From Actinomycetota bacterium (GTDB lineage Bacteria > Actinomycetota > Acidimicrobiia > Acidimicrobiales > Iamiaceae), in assembly GCA_017882935.1 (NCBI GenBank), contig JADGOP010000045.1, positions 1 to 10,401 on the forward strand: a DNA stretch of 10,401 nt, read 5' to 3'. Both the position numbers and the translations under genes were made by a program. This document shows, piece by piece, positions 1 through 8,955 of the stretch (positions are counted from its first letter, which is position 1; the number at the start of each line of letters is the position of its first letter). The notes beneath the pieces are model-generated. The model was not told the origin of the DNA. It saw only the letters and a list, made by a program, of their open reading frames with translations, and searched no databases.

Positions 1-122
1 ACGGTGGCGGGCACACCTGGCCCGGGGCCGACCCGAGCAAGGCCATCGGGCTCACCACCCAGCAGGTCAGCGCCACCGACCAGATCCTCGCCTTCTTCGC
101 CCGCCACCGGCTCGGAAACTGA
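1..122 (+). CDS. C-terminal end of a polyhydroxybutyrate depolymerase/LpqC-like esterase (partial)
   Basis: Only the last 39 codons lie in the window (frame from base 3, stop TGA at 120-122). The peptide begins GGGHTWPGADPSKAIG and ends FFARHRLGN. The GGGHTWPG block is the catalytic-histidine motif of the secreted alpha/beta-hydrolase esterases annotated as polyhydroxybutyrate depolymerase, LpqC or feruloyl esterase, in which it lies close to the C-terminus and is followed by a helix ending in a 'FF' segment, as here. The nucleophile serine and the signal peptide would lie upstream, outside the window, so substrate and secretion cannot be judged. The gene converges on the DUF2127 gene with 7 bases between the two stop codons. 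Family membership rests on one motif plus its position. The exact substrate is unknown. Confidence 0.72.
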   Translation, partial: GGGHTWPGADPSKAIGLTTQQVSATDQILAFFARHRLGN

Positions 123-129
123 GTCCGCG

Positions 130-969
130 TCACATGGTGGCGACGGGGTGCTCGATGGCCCCGAGCGCCTCGGCCGACTGGCGACGCGAGGCCTCCTCGA
201 GTGCGGCCGCGCCGCCCCGGATGCCGAACAGCCGCTTGTTCCAGAGCAGCCACGCGAGCACCGCGAGGTTGATGGCCAGTGCCCCGATGCGGAACGCGGT
301 CACCCGCTTCGACAGCTCGATGACCTCGAACGGCAGGAAGCCCACCGTGGCCGCAGCCGTGAGGTACTCCGCCCAGCGCCGCTCGCGCCACAGGCCGAAC
401 GCCTCGACGCCCTCGACCACGGCGTAGATCACCGCGGTGACCAGCAGCACCTTCAACTCGGTGTGGTCGATCCTCAGCAGGTCGCCGAAGCCGCGGGACA
501 CGAACGAGCGGCTCGCCTGCTGTCCGGTGTCGGACACGACGATGTTCAGCTTCCCCGCCAGGTTTCGACCCGCGGTCTGCAGGTGGGTCAAGTTCGACTC
601 GAGCAGCACCAGGCCGATGGCCAGCAGCGTGAACGCCACGCTGTGGATCGCCCGTTCGATGGCGATGACGCGCAGCAGGACCGCGTCGTCGAGCGCGCGG
701 CCGCGCCGGGGTCGGGGCAGCTCGTCGAACGGCGGCAGGTGCTCGGGCGCATCGGTCCCCGGCTTCGCGACCGGCAGCCACATGTCGCAGCGCAGGCACC
801 GCGCGAGCCGGCGGCCGTCGGGCAGGTCGATGCCGACCTCGCTCTCGGAGGGGCGCACGACCTGCACGTCGGCGGCAGGCGTGACGTGGCCGCGCACGGA
901 GCAGATCCAGGTCTCAGAGCTCCACCGCCGTGGCACCAGTCGCACGGCGTCAGCCTGGCACACGACCAC
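130..969 (-). CDS. DUF2127 family membrane protein with N-terminal Cys/His motif
   Basis: A 279-residue protein. Residues about 95-250 match my memory of DUF2127, a predicted membrane family of unknown function. They hold about four hydrophobic segments (about 98-124, 172-192, 200-218, 224-245) and a conserved-looking acidic stretch, YAVVEGVEAFGLWRERRW, followed by LPFEVIEL. The N-terminal 65 residues carry CSVRGH (C23, H28) and CLRC (C58, C61), which could form a small metal site; related actinobacterial proteins have a similar RGHVT...CLRC preamble. The C-terminal tail (after 250) is Ala/Glu-rich and probably cytoplasmic. The start is uncertain: I use GTG at 969-967, with a purine-rich GGAAGGGAA about 12 bases upstream, but GTG codons at residues 3, 9 and 12 are also possible. 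It is divergent from the MerR-type gene across 41 bases, so that regulator may act on it. No biochemical role is known to me. Confidence 0.82.
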   Translation of the reverse strand: MVVCQADAVRLVPRRWSSETWICSVRGHVTPAADVQVVRPSESEVGIDLPDGRRLARCLRCDMWLPVAKPGTDAPEHLPPFDELPRPRRGRALDDAVLLRVIAIERAIHSVAFTLLAIGLVLLESNLTHLQTAGRNLAGKLNIVVSDTGQQASRSFVSRGFGDLLRIDHTELKVLLVTAVIYAVVEGVEAFGLWRERRWAEYLTAAATVGFLPFEVIELSKRVTAFRIGALAINLAVLAWLLWNKRLFGIRGGAAALEEASRRQSAEALGAIEHPVATM

Positions 970-998
970 TCGGCACCGACGTTCCCTTCCATCCGCCG

Positions 999-1004
999 TA
1001 CCAT
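999..1004 (+). promoter_or_regulatory. Putative -10 hexamer of a leaderless merR-type transcript
   Basis: TACCAT fits the actinobacterial TANNNT -10 pattern and is followed by exactly six bases (GCGCGC) before the ATG at 1011, so transcription would begin at or next to the start codon. No Shine-Dalgarno-like sequence lies between. I see no good -35. The element lies in the 41-base divergent space shared with the DUF2127 gene, so binding here could affect both genes. Confidence 0.45.
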
Positions 1005-1010
1005 GCGCGC

Positions 1011-1748
1011 ATGACGCGGTACACGATCGACGAGCTGGCGCAGCGCAGTGGCGTCACCTCTCGCAACATCCGCACCTACCAGGAGCACGGGCTGCTGCGT
1101 TCGCCCACCATCACGGGGCGCGTCGGCTACTACGACGACGGCCACATGGCGCGCCTCGCGCTCATCCGCAGCCTCCAGGACCGCGGCTTCTCACGCGCCG
1201 CCATCCGCGACCTGCTGGTGGGGTGGGAGTCGGGCTACAGCATCGCCGACGTGATCGGCGTCGAGCAGGCGCTCACCACCGACTGGGACGTCGACGCGGG
1301 CTTCGTCACCGACGCCGAGCTCGACGCGGTGTTCGGCGCCGACCCTGCGCCCCGCAAGCGGGCCGTCGAGCTGAGCCTGCTGCGTCCCGCCGAGGGTGGC
1401 TACGTGGTCTCGAGCCAGCGGGTGTTCGACGCCGGCGTGCAGCTGCTCGGGTTGGGCGTGCCGATCGGCACCATCCTCGACGTGGCCGAGCAGCTGCTCG
1501 ACCACGCCCAGCAGATCGCCGCCGACTTCCGGCACCTCTTCGAGGACCACGTGATGAGCCACATCGACCCCACCTCGCCCGACTCGAAGGCGGCCACGGT
1601 CGCTGCCGTCGAGGCCTTGCGGCCCGTGCCGGGCAGCATCGCGGGGCGCGCCATCGAGCTCACGCTGTCCCGGGCGCTCCGGGAGATGCTGGTCGACCTC
1701 GTCGAGCGCGAGGGCAGGTCAACCGCCGTTCAGGGGCGTGACGCTTGA
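1011..1748 (+). CDS. MerR family transcriptional regulator
   Basis: A 245-residue protein. Residues 1-70 are a MerR winged helix-turn-helix: YTIDELAQRSGVTSRNIRTY, then EHGLLRSP, GRVGYYDDGHMARL and IRSLQDRGFSRAAIRDLL, in the standard order (recognition helix, 'GLL' wing, 'Y..D....L..I..L...GFS...I'). MerR proteins normally bind a dyad in the promoter spacer as dimers. The rest (about 75-245) is a mostly helical effector or dimerisation region that I do not recognise. There is no cysteine in the protein, so it is unlikely to be a thiolate metal sensor of the MerR/ZntR/CueR kind; a small-molecule or cell-state signal is more likely. I chose the ATG at 1011 because the fold begins there and a TANNNT box sits six bases upstream. 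The reading frame stays open upstream to a GTG-type start near 930, but those 27 codons look non-coding and run back into the divergent gene. The stop TGA at 1746-1748 overlaps a TTGACA. The target is unknown; the divergent DUF2127 gene is the obvious candidate. Confidence 0.88.
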   Translation: MTRYTIDELAQRSGVTSRNIRTYQEHGLLRSPTITGRVGYYDDGHMARLALIRSLQDRGFSRAAIRDLLVGWESGYSIADVIGVEQALTTDWDVDAGFVTDAELDAVFGADPAPRKRAVELSLLRPAEGGYVVSSQRVFDAGVQLLGLGVPIGTILDVAEQLLDHAQQIAADFRHLFEDHVMSHIDPTSPDSKAATVAAVEALRPVPGSIAGRAIELTLSRALREMLVDLVEREGRSTAVQGRDA

Positions 1749-1874
1749 CAACGTGACATCGATCTGCGCAACATTGCTGTGCCACGGGTCACGTCGTCCG
1801 ACCGCCCGCACATCCTCCCTCCCAGTGACCTGCGGCCGGACGACGACCCCGTTGGCCCGCCGGACCGCCCGTCG

Positions 1875-3770
1875 CTACGACGCAGCCGCCGGCCCCGCCA
1901 CCTCTTCCTGGCGCTCGAACTGGGTGGCGTAGAGCTCGCGGTAGACACCGCCGGCATCCATCAGCTCGGCGTGGGTGCCGCGCTGCACGATGCGGCCCGC
2001 GTCGACGACCAGGATCTGGTCAGCGTTGCGCACCGTCGAGAGCCGGTGGGCGATGACGATGGAGGTGCGCCCGGCGAGCGCCGTCTCGAGCGCCTTCTGC
2101 ACGGCCGCCTCGGACTCGGAGTCGAGGTGCGCGGTGGCCTCGTCGAGCACCACCACGTCGGGTGCCTTCAGCAGCAGCCGGGCGATGGCGATGCGCTGCT
2201 TCTCGCCGCCCGACAGCCGGTAGCCCCGGTCGCCCACGAGGGTGTCGAGACCGTCGGTGAGCGATGCGACCAGCGGCAGGATCTGCGCGCCGCGCAGGGC
2301 GTCGTGGATCTCGTCGTCGGTGGCGTCGGGCTTGGCGTAGCGCAGGTTCGAGCGGATGGTCTCGTGGAAGAGGTGCGCGTCCTGGGTGACCACACCGATG
2401 GTGTCGCGGAGCGAGTCGAGCGTGGCGTCGCGCACGTCGACGCCGTTGATGCGCACCGCGCCGCTGCGCACGTCGTAGAGCCGCGCCACGAGCTGGCTGA
2501 TGGTGGTCTTGCCCGCGCCCGACGGTCCGACCAGCGCGACCAGCTGGCCGGGCTCGGCAACGAAGTCGACGTCGAACAGGACCTGCTGGCTGGGCGCCTG
2601 GTCGAGCACCGCCACCGACTCGAGGGAGGCGAGCGACACCTCGTCGGCCGTGGGGTAGCCGAAGTCGACGTGGTCGAACTCGACGCGGGCGACGCCCCGC
2701 GGGATGGCCACCGCGTCGGGCTTCTCGTCGATCATCGGGGCCAGGTCGATGACCTCGAAGACCCGCTCGAACGACACCAGCGCCGTCATGATGTCGACGT
2801 TCACGTTCGAGAGCGCGGTGAGCGGCCCGTAGAGGCGGGTGAGGTAGGCGGTGAGCGCCACGACCGTGCCCACGCTCAGCTCGCCGTTGACGGCCATCAC
2901 GCCGCCCCAGCCGTAGACGATGGCCGTGGCGAGCGAGGCGGTGAGCATCAGCGAGGCGAAGAACACCCGGCTGTACATCGCCGACATGATGCCGATGTCG
3001 CGCACCCGGCCAGCCCGTCCCTCGAAGGTGGCCGCCTCGTCGTCGGGCCGACCGAAGAGCTTCACCAGCAGCGCGCCGGACACGTTGAAGCGCTCGGTCA
3101 TGGTGGTGTTCATCTCGGCGTTCAGCGCGTAGCCCTCGCGCGTGATCGACGACAGCTTGCGACCGACCCAGCGGGCCGGCAGCACGAAGACAGGCAGCAT
3201 GATGAGGGCCACCAAGGTGATCTGCCACGACAGGAAGAACATCGCCCCGAGCACGATCACCACGCTGATGAAGTTGCTCACCACGTTGGAGAGCGTGTCG
3301 GTGAAGGCCTGCTGCGCCCCGAGCACGTCGTTGTTGAGGCGCGTGACCAGGGCGCCGGTCTGGGTGCGGGTGAAGAAGGCCAGCGGCATGCGCTGCACGT
3401 GGCGGAACACCAGGGAGCGCATGTCGAAGATGAGGCCCTCGCCCACCGTGGCCGACACCCAGCGCTCGGCGAGCGACAGCGCGGTGTCGACGATGGCGAG
3501 CACCGCCACCAGCAGGGACAGCTTCACGACCAGCTGCGAGTCCTTGCCGATGATGCCGTTGTTGATGATCGAGCGGAAGATCAGCGGGTTCAGGGCGCCG
3601 AGGAAGGCGTCGAGCACGATCATCACCAGGAACACCGTGAGCAGCCGCTTGTAGGGCGCGGCGAACCGCATCATGCGGCGTCCGGTGCCCTTCACCACCT
3701 TGTGCTTGGTGACCGAGCTGTCGCGGAAGAAGCTCCGCATGCCCGGCGGCCCACCCATGTGCATTCCCAT
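1875..3770 (-). CDS. ABC exporter half-transporter (fused membrane and ATPase domains)
   Basis: A 631-residue type IV ABC exporter, usual length for a half-transporter that works as a dimer. The membrane domain (about 40-335) has hydrophobic segments near 43-62, 83-102, 160-180, 183-200, 270-292 and 300-320. The ATPase domain (about 360-615) is complete: Walker A GPSGAGKT (415-422), Q-loop VTQDAHLF (Q463), signature LSGGEKQR (519-526), Walker B VVVLDE with E544, D-loop region ATAHLD, and H-loop IVIAHRLST (H575). It should therefore be catalytically active. About 20 extra residues (375-397, ADEVSLASLESVAVLD...) separate the A-loop tyrosine (Y372) from the strand before Walker A. I believe this is common in actinobacterial relatives. 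The substrate (drug, lipid or peptide) cannot be read from sequence. The start ATG at 3770 has AGAGG five bases upstream; in-frame ATGs at residues 3 and 5 are alternatives. No partner half-transporter is next to it, which favours a homodimer. Confidence 0.93.
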   Translation of the reverse strand: MGMHMGGPPGMRSFFRDSSVTKHKVVKGTGRRMMRFAAPYKRLLTVFLVMIVLDAFLGALNPLIFRSIINNGIIGKDSQLVVKLSLLVAVLAIVDTALSLAERWVSATVGEGLIFDMRSLVFRHVQRMPLAFFTRTQTGALVTRLNNDVLGAQQAFTDTLSNVVSNFISVVIVLGAMFFLSWQITLVALIMLPVFVLPARWVGRKLSSITREGYALNAEMNTTMTERFNVSGALLVKLFGRPDDEAATFEGRAGRVRDIGIMSAMYSRVFFASLMLTASLATAIVYGWGGVMAVNGELSVGTVVALTAYLTRLYGPLTALSNVNVDIMTALVSFERVFEVIDLAPMIDEKPDAVAIPRGVARVEFDHVDFGYPTADEVSLASLESVAVLDQAPSQQVLFDVDFVAEPGQLVALVGPSGAGKTTISQLVARLYDVRSGAVRINGVDVRDATLDSLRDTIGVVTQDAHLFHETIRSNLRYAKPDATDDEIHDALRGAQILPLVASLTDGLDTLVGDRGYRLSGGEKQRIAIARLLLKAPDVVVLDEATAHLDSESEAAVQKALETALAGRTSIVIAHRLSTVRNADQILVVDAGRIVQRGTHAELMDAGGVYRELYATQFERQEEVAGPAAAS

Positions 3771-3775
3771 TGGTA

Positions 3776-3803
3776 CCTCTCGATCTGTCGGCCGAGAACT
3801 GTA
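3776..3803 (-). promoter_or_regulatory. Ribosome binding site and possible -10 box of the ABC exporter gene
   Basis: On the minus strand AGAGG (3780-3776) lies five bases before the ATG at 3770 and supports that start over the two following ATG codons. TACAGT (3803-3798) could be a -10 hexamer giving a leader of about 20 bases. No convincing -35 is visible at 16-19 bases spacing, so the promoter part is weak while the ribosome binding site is reasonable. Confidence 0.42.
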
Positions 3804-3835
3804 CGGCGGGCACCGGCCTCTCCCTCACCTCCAGC

Positions 3836-3882
3836 TTCTGGGGACGGATATGTGCTCCCTGAGCACATATCCGTCCCCAGAA
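3836..3882. repeat. Perfect 22-bp inverted repeat with 3-base loop (terminator or REP-like palindrome)
   Basis: The left arm (3836-3857) begins TTCTGGGGACGG and ends TGTGCTC. The loop is CCT (3858-3860), and the right arm (3861-3882) is the exact reverse complement, ending CCCCAGAA. All 22 pairs match and pairing stops at the next base on each side. The inner half is AT-richer than the surrounding DNA. It lies in the 178-base gap between the tmk stop (3949) and the ABC exporter start (3770), both read leftward. It is therefore well placed to end the tmk transcript, although it has no T-run. Such a long perfect arm also resembles repetitive extragenic palindromes. A protein-binding operator is less likely, because a 3-base gap between 22-bp arms suits a hairpin better than a dimer site. 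The structure is certain; its function is inferred. Confidence 0.9.
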
Positions 3883-3948
3883 CGGGTGGGGTAAACCTCC
3901 TCGCGCTGGGCGCCGCGGTCGCCCTGCTGGCGACGCAGCGGCTATCGC

Positions 3949-4560
3949 TCAGCCGGGGAAGCGGCGGCTGACCTCGGCGGCGATCTCGGCCGCGAGGTCC
4001 TCGATGGGACGGGCACCGTCGAAGGTGACCCAGTGGTCGGCGTGCTCGGCGGCCTGCTTGCGAAAGCCCTCGGCGACGGCGAGGTGGAACTCGTCGCCGG
4101 CCTCCTCGAGACGATCGCGACCCCCGCCCTGGCGCGACGCGCTGACCTCGGGCGCCACGTCGAGGAGGACCACCAGGTCGGGCTCGAGGCCCGCTGTGGC
4201 CCAGCGCGAGATCTCGGCCACCTCGTCCAGGGGCAGCCCCCGGCCGGCCCCCTGGTAGGCGAGGGAGGACCCGGAGAAGCGGTCGGTGACCACCCAACGT
4301 CCGGCCTCGAGCGCGGGGCGGATCACGGTGGCCACGTGTTCGGCCCGCGCGGCCGCGACGAGCAGCGTCTCGGTGCGCGGGTCGAGATCGCCGGTGTCGT
4401 GGTCGAGCAGGATCGTGCGGATCTGCTCGCCGGTGGGTGTGCCGCCGGGCTCGCGGGTGAGCACCGCGTCGAGTCGCTCGGCCAGCAGCCGGGCCTGCGT
4501 GCTCTTGCCGCACGCCTCGCCCCCCTCGAACGCGACGAGGTGCCCCCGGGCGGGGCTCAC
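3949..4560 (-). CDS. tmk: Thymidylate kinase (dTMP kinase)
   Basis: A 203-residue enzyme, usual length for the family, that phosphorylates dTMP to dTDP with ATP in the cytoplasm on the route to dTTP. Residues in order: P-loop FEGGEACGKSTQ (11-22), TREPGGTPTGE (35-45, substrate-binding loop), the DR(Y/F) block VTDRFSGSSLAYQG (91-104), LVVLLDV (129-135), and a LID-region RQGGGRDRLE (143-152). All key positions are present. The P-loop has Cys17 where Ala or Ser is more usual, which still fits GX4GK(S/T), and the DRY tyrosine is replaced by Phe95. The start is GTG at 4560-4558: it gives the normal N-terminus a few residues before the P-loop and overlaps the stop of the upstream MFS gene as GTGA. 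The reading frame stays open further upstream but there runs inside the MFS gene. Translation is probably coupled to that gene. The usual neighbour holB does not follow. Confidence 0.95.
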   Translation of the reverse strand: MSPARGHLVAFEGGEACGKSTQARLLAERLDAVLTREPGGTPTGEQIRTILLDHDTGDLDPRTETLLVAAARAEHVATVIRPALEAGRWVVTDRFSGSSLAYQGAGRGLPLDEVAEISRWATAGLEPDLVVLLDVAPEVSASRQGGGRDRLEEAGDEFHLAVAEGFRKQAAEHADHWVTFDGARPIEDLAAEIAAEVSRRFPG

Positions 4561-6149
4561 GTGCGGATCTCGGCGTCGGTGTCCTCGTCGGCCGGAGCGT
4601 GCTCCGCCGCGCTGCGCCGCAGACCCGCGCGCAGCGACTTCACCGAGAGCACGCCCGCGCCCACGATGATGAGGCCGGCGAGCCACAGCGTGAGGCGCAC
4701 CCCCGGGACCGAGACCTCGAGGCCGGCGACGCCCACGTGCGAGTTCAGGTAGCGCTCCGAGAGGTTGTCGAGCAGCCCCGACAGCAGCGGCCCGAGCGCG
4801 AAGGCGATCAGGATGCACAGCCGCACCAAGGTGTAGAGCGCCGAGAAGATGCGGCCGCGCAGGTCGTTGCTGACGTTCTCGTGCAGCAGCGTGAAGCCCA
4901 CCACGTAGACGCCGCCCGCACAGACCCCGACCACGCCCACGAACAGCATCGCCAGCCACAGCGTCGACATCGAGGCCGCGCCCATCAGCGCGAACCCGGC
5001 CAGCAGCACCGCGCCGCTGAACACCTTGGTGCGCGGGATCCGGTTCTGCAGGATCGACAGCGTGCCGACGCCGACCGCCACACCCACCCCGAGGCCGGTG
5101 ACCAGCAGCCCGAAGCCGGCTGTGCCCGACTTGAGCACCACCCGTGCGAACACCGGGCCGAGCGGCACGAGCATGCCGCCGCCGATGAGGCCGGTGCCGA
5201 GCCCGATCATCACCGCCCGCACCACCGGGTCGATGAAGATGAAGTGCCAGCCCTCCTTCAGCTCGCGGAACGCCTGGCCCCACGTCACGCCCAGGTCCTG
5301 GCCCTCGGGGTGCGCGGCCTCGCGCTCCCGGCGCGTCAGGTGCGGCAGCGCGAGCCGGGAGATGATGAAGGCCGACGTGAGGAACGTGAACACGTCGACG
5401 TAGAAGCCCACGGCCTCCTGGTTGAGGCTGAGGAAGTGCAGGACCGGGATGTTCCCCAGCCATACGGCGACGGTGGCCAGGAACGCGAACAGCAGCGACG
5501 CGATCGGGAAGGTGCCATAGGCGGCCACCAGGGACAGCGAGTTGACGCTGGTGAGCTTCTCCTCGGGCACGAGGTTGGGCACCGACGCCTCCTTGGCGGG
5601 TGACCACATGAGGGTGAACACCTCGAGCACGAGCGAGGCCAGCACCAGGCCCCAGACGGTGTCGAGGAACGGCAGCACGGCCAAGGTGGCGGCGCGGCCG
5701 AGGTCGCACACCACCATCACCTTCTTGCGGTCCCAGCGGTCGACCAGCACGCCGCCGACCGGAGCGAGGAAGAAGCCGGGCGCGATGCGCGCCGCCATGA
5801 CCACGCTCACCGCCACGTCGGGCGAGCCGGCGCCGACGCGTGTGGCGAAGGCCGCTATGGCGAGGAACCCGATCCAGTCGCCGGTGGCGGAGGCGACCTG
5901 GGCGAGCCACAGCCGGAAGAAGTCGCGCGACCCGAAGATGCGCCCCACCCAGGCGGGCTGCCCGGCGCGGTCGTGCGGACCGACGACCTCGGGGGTCGCG
6001 TCCGCGTCGGGGGCGGCGTCGACGGGCGCGACCGCCGCGGCCTCGGGAGCGAGCTCGACGGAGATGCCGGGAGCCGGGGTCGGTGGTGACGGTTCCTCGA
6101 CAGGCGACGTCATCACCGTCACCGGCGAACCGTCTGCGGGCGCCTGCAC
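4557..6149 (-). CDS. MFS transporter (MFS_3/EntS-like efflux type)
   Basis: A 530-residue membrane protein with about 12 hydrophobic segments between residues 75 and 500. The motif-A loop [14 protein letters not shown] (132-145) follows the second segment, and [20 protein letters not shown] (183-202) matches the 'SPA....(L/P)(P/N)LV' loop typical of the MFS_3 group, which includes EntS-type exporters and multidrug carriers. Proton-driven export is likely; the substrate is unknown. The N-terminal 65 or so residues are Pro/Ala/Glu-rich low complexity without a signal peptide and should lie in the cytoplasm. I use GTG at 6149 because TATCGT lies exactly six bases upstream, as for a leaderless transcript. 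ATG at 6113 (residue 13) is an alternative, with only a weak ribosome binding site. The C-terminal tail is charged (residues about 505-530). The stop overlaps the tmk start by four bases. It sits between topA and tmk although its likely role is unrelated. Confidence 0.9.
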   Translation of the reverse strand: MQAPADGSPVTVMTSPVEEPSPPTPAPGISVELAPEAAAVAPVDAAPDADATPEVVGPHDRAGQPAWVGRIFGSRDFFRLWLAQVASATGDWIGFLAIAAFATRVGAGSPDVAVSVVMAARIAPGFFLAPVGGVLVDRWDRKKVMVVCDLGRAATLAVLPFLDTVWGLVLASLVLEVFTLMWSPAKEASVPNLVPEEKLTSVNSLSLVAAYGTFPIASLLFAFLATVAVWLGNIPVLHFLSLNQEAVGFYVDVFTFLTSAFIISRLALPHLTRREREAAHPEGQDLGVTWGQAFRELKEGWHFIFIDPVVRAVMIGLGTGLIGGGMLVPLGPVFARVVLKSGTAGFGLLVTGLGVGVAVGVGTLSILQNRIPRTKVFSGAVLLAGFALMGAASMSTLWLAMLFVGVVGVCAGGVYVVGFTLLHENVSNDLRGRIFSALYTLVRLCILIAFALGPLLSGLLDNLSERYLNSHVGVAGLEVSVPGVRLTLWLAGLIIVGAGVLSVKSLRAGLRRSAAEHAPADEDTDAEIRT

Positions 6150-6155
6150 ACTGCG

Positions 6156-6161
6156 ACGATA
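6156..6161 (-). promoter_or_regulatory. Putative -10 hexamer of a leaderless MFS-tmk transcript
   Basis: TATCGT on the minus strand (6161-6156) is followed by six bases (CGCAGT) and then the GTG at 6149. The -35 is poor; GAGTCA (6183-6178) at 16 bases spacing is the closest match. It lies in the 63-base gap between the topA stop and the MFS start, so the MFS-tmk pair could be transcribed independently of topA. Confidence 0.42.
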
Positions 6162-6212
6162 CGGGATGGGGTGCAGCTGACTCGGTGACCCGAACGACCG
6201 TGGCGCAGGCGG

Positions 6213-8918
<2,706 letters not shown>

Positions 8919-8924
8919 GGCGAA

Positions 8925-8955
8925 AGGGTATGGACGAAAGCACGACCCGTGTCAA
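8925..8955 (-). promoter_or_regulatory. Putative topA promoter (TTGACA, 19-base spacer, TACCCT)
   Basis: On the minus strand a perfect TTGACA (8955-8950) is followed after 19 bases by TACCCT (8930-8925), then six bases, then the topA GTG at 8918. This predicts a leaderless transcript. The TTGACA contains the TGA stop codon of the upstream hydrolase gene (8954-8952), so the promoter begins inside that gene's end. The -35 match is exact; the -10 fits only TANNNT. Supercoiling-sensitive control of topA is known in actinobacteria, and a long spacer can favour it, but that is inference here. Confidence 0.58.

Noticed and set aside
932..976. Three GGCAC direct repeats (932, 957, 972) as an operator for the MerR protein
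   Set aside because: Five-base repeats at uneven spacing (25 and 15) are expected by chance in DNA of this composition. MerR sites are normally dyads in the promoter spacer.
4..1014. A 336-codon plus-strand open frame across the esterase end and the DUF2127 gene
   Set aside because: Its composition is low-complexity Arg/Pro/His, and it is a shadow of the DUF2127 gene. The true coding frame at the left edge is the one encoding GGGHTWPG.
588..1145. Alternative minus-strand frame with ATG starts and several cysteines upstream of the DUF2127 gene
   Set aside because: It does not join the DUF2127 frame and downstream becomes Arg/Pro/Ser-rich shadow sequence. The CSVRGH...CLRC motif is in the annotated frame.
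1745..1775. TTGACA overlapping the MerR stop as a possible rightward promoter
   Set aside because: The best -10 options at 17-19 bases match poorly, and a transcript would run antisense into the ABC exporter with no gene to serve.
1749..1874. Possible bidirectional terminator between the convergent merR and ABC exporter genes
   Set aside because: I found only short imperfect GC-rich pairings such as GTGAC...GTCAC and no strong stem with a short loop.
1779..3971. A 730-codon open frame on the plus strand opposite the ABC exporter
   Set aside because: It is rich in His/Arg/Asp/Gly with no domain, which is typical of the antisense frame of a high-GC gene. The minus-strand frame carries all ABC motifs.
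4561..5910. Upstream extension of the tmk reading frame to a 653-residue protein
   Set aside because: The extension is Arg/Gly/Pro-rich and lies wholly inside the MFS gene in another frame. A normal tmk start exists at GTG 4560.
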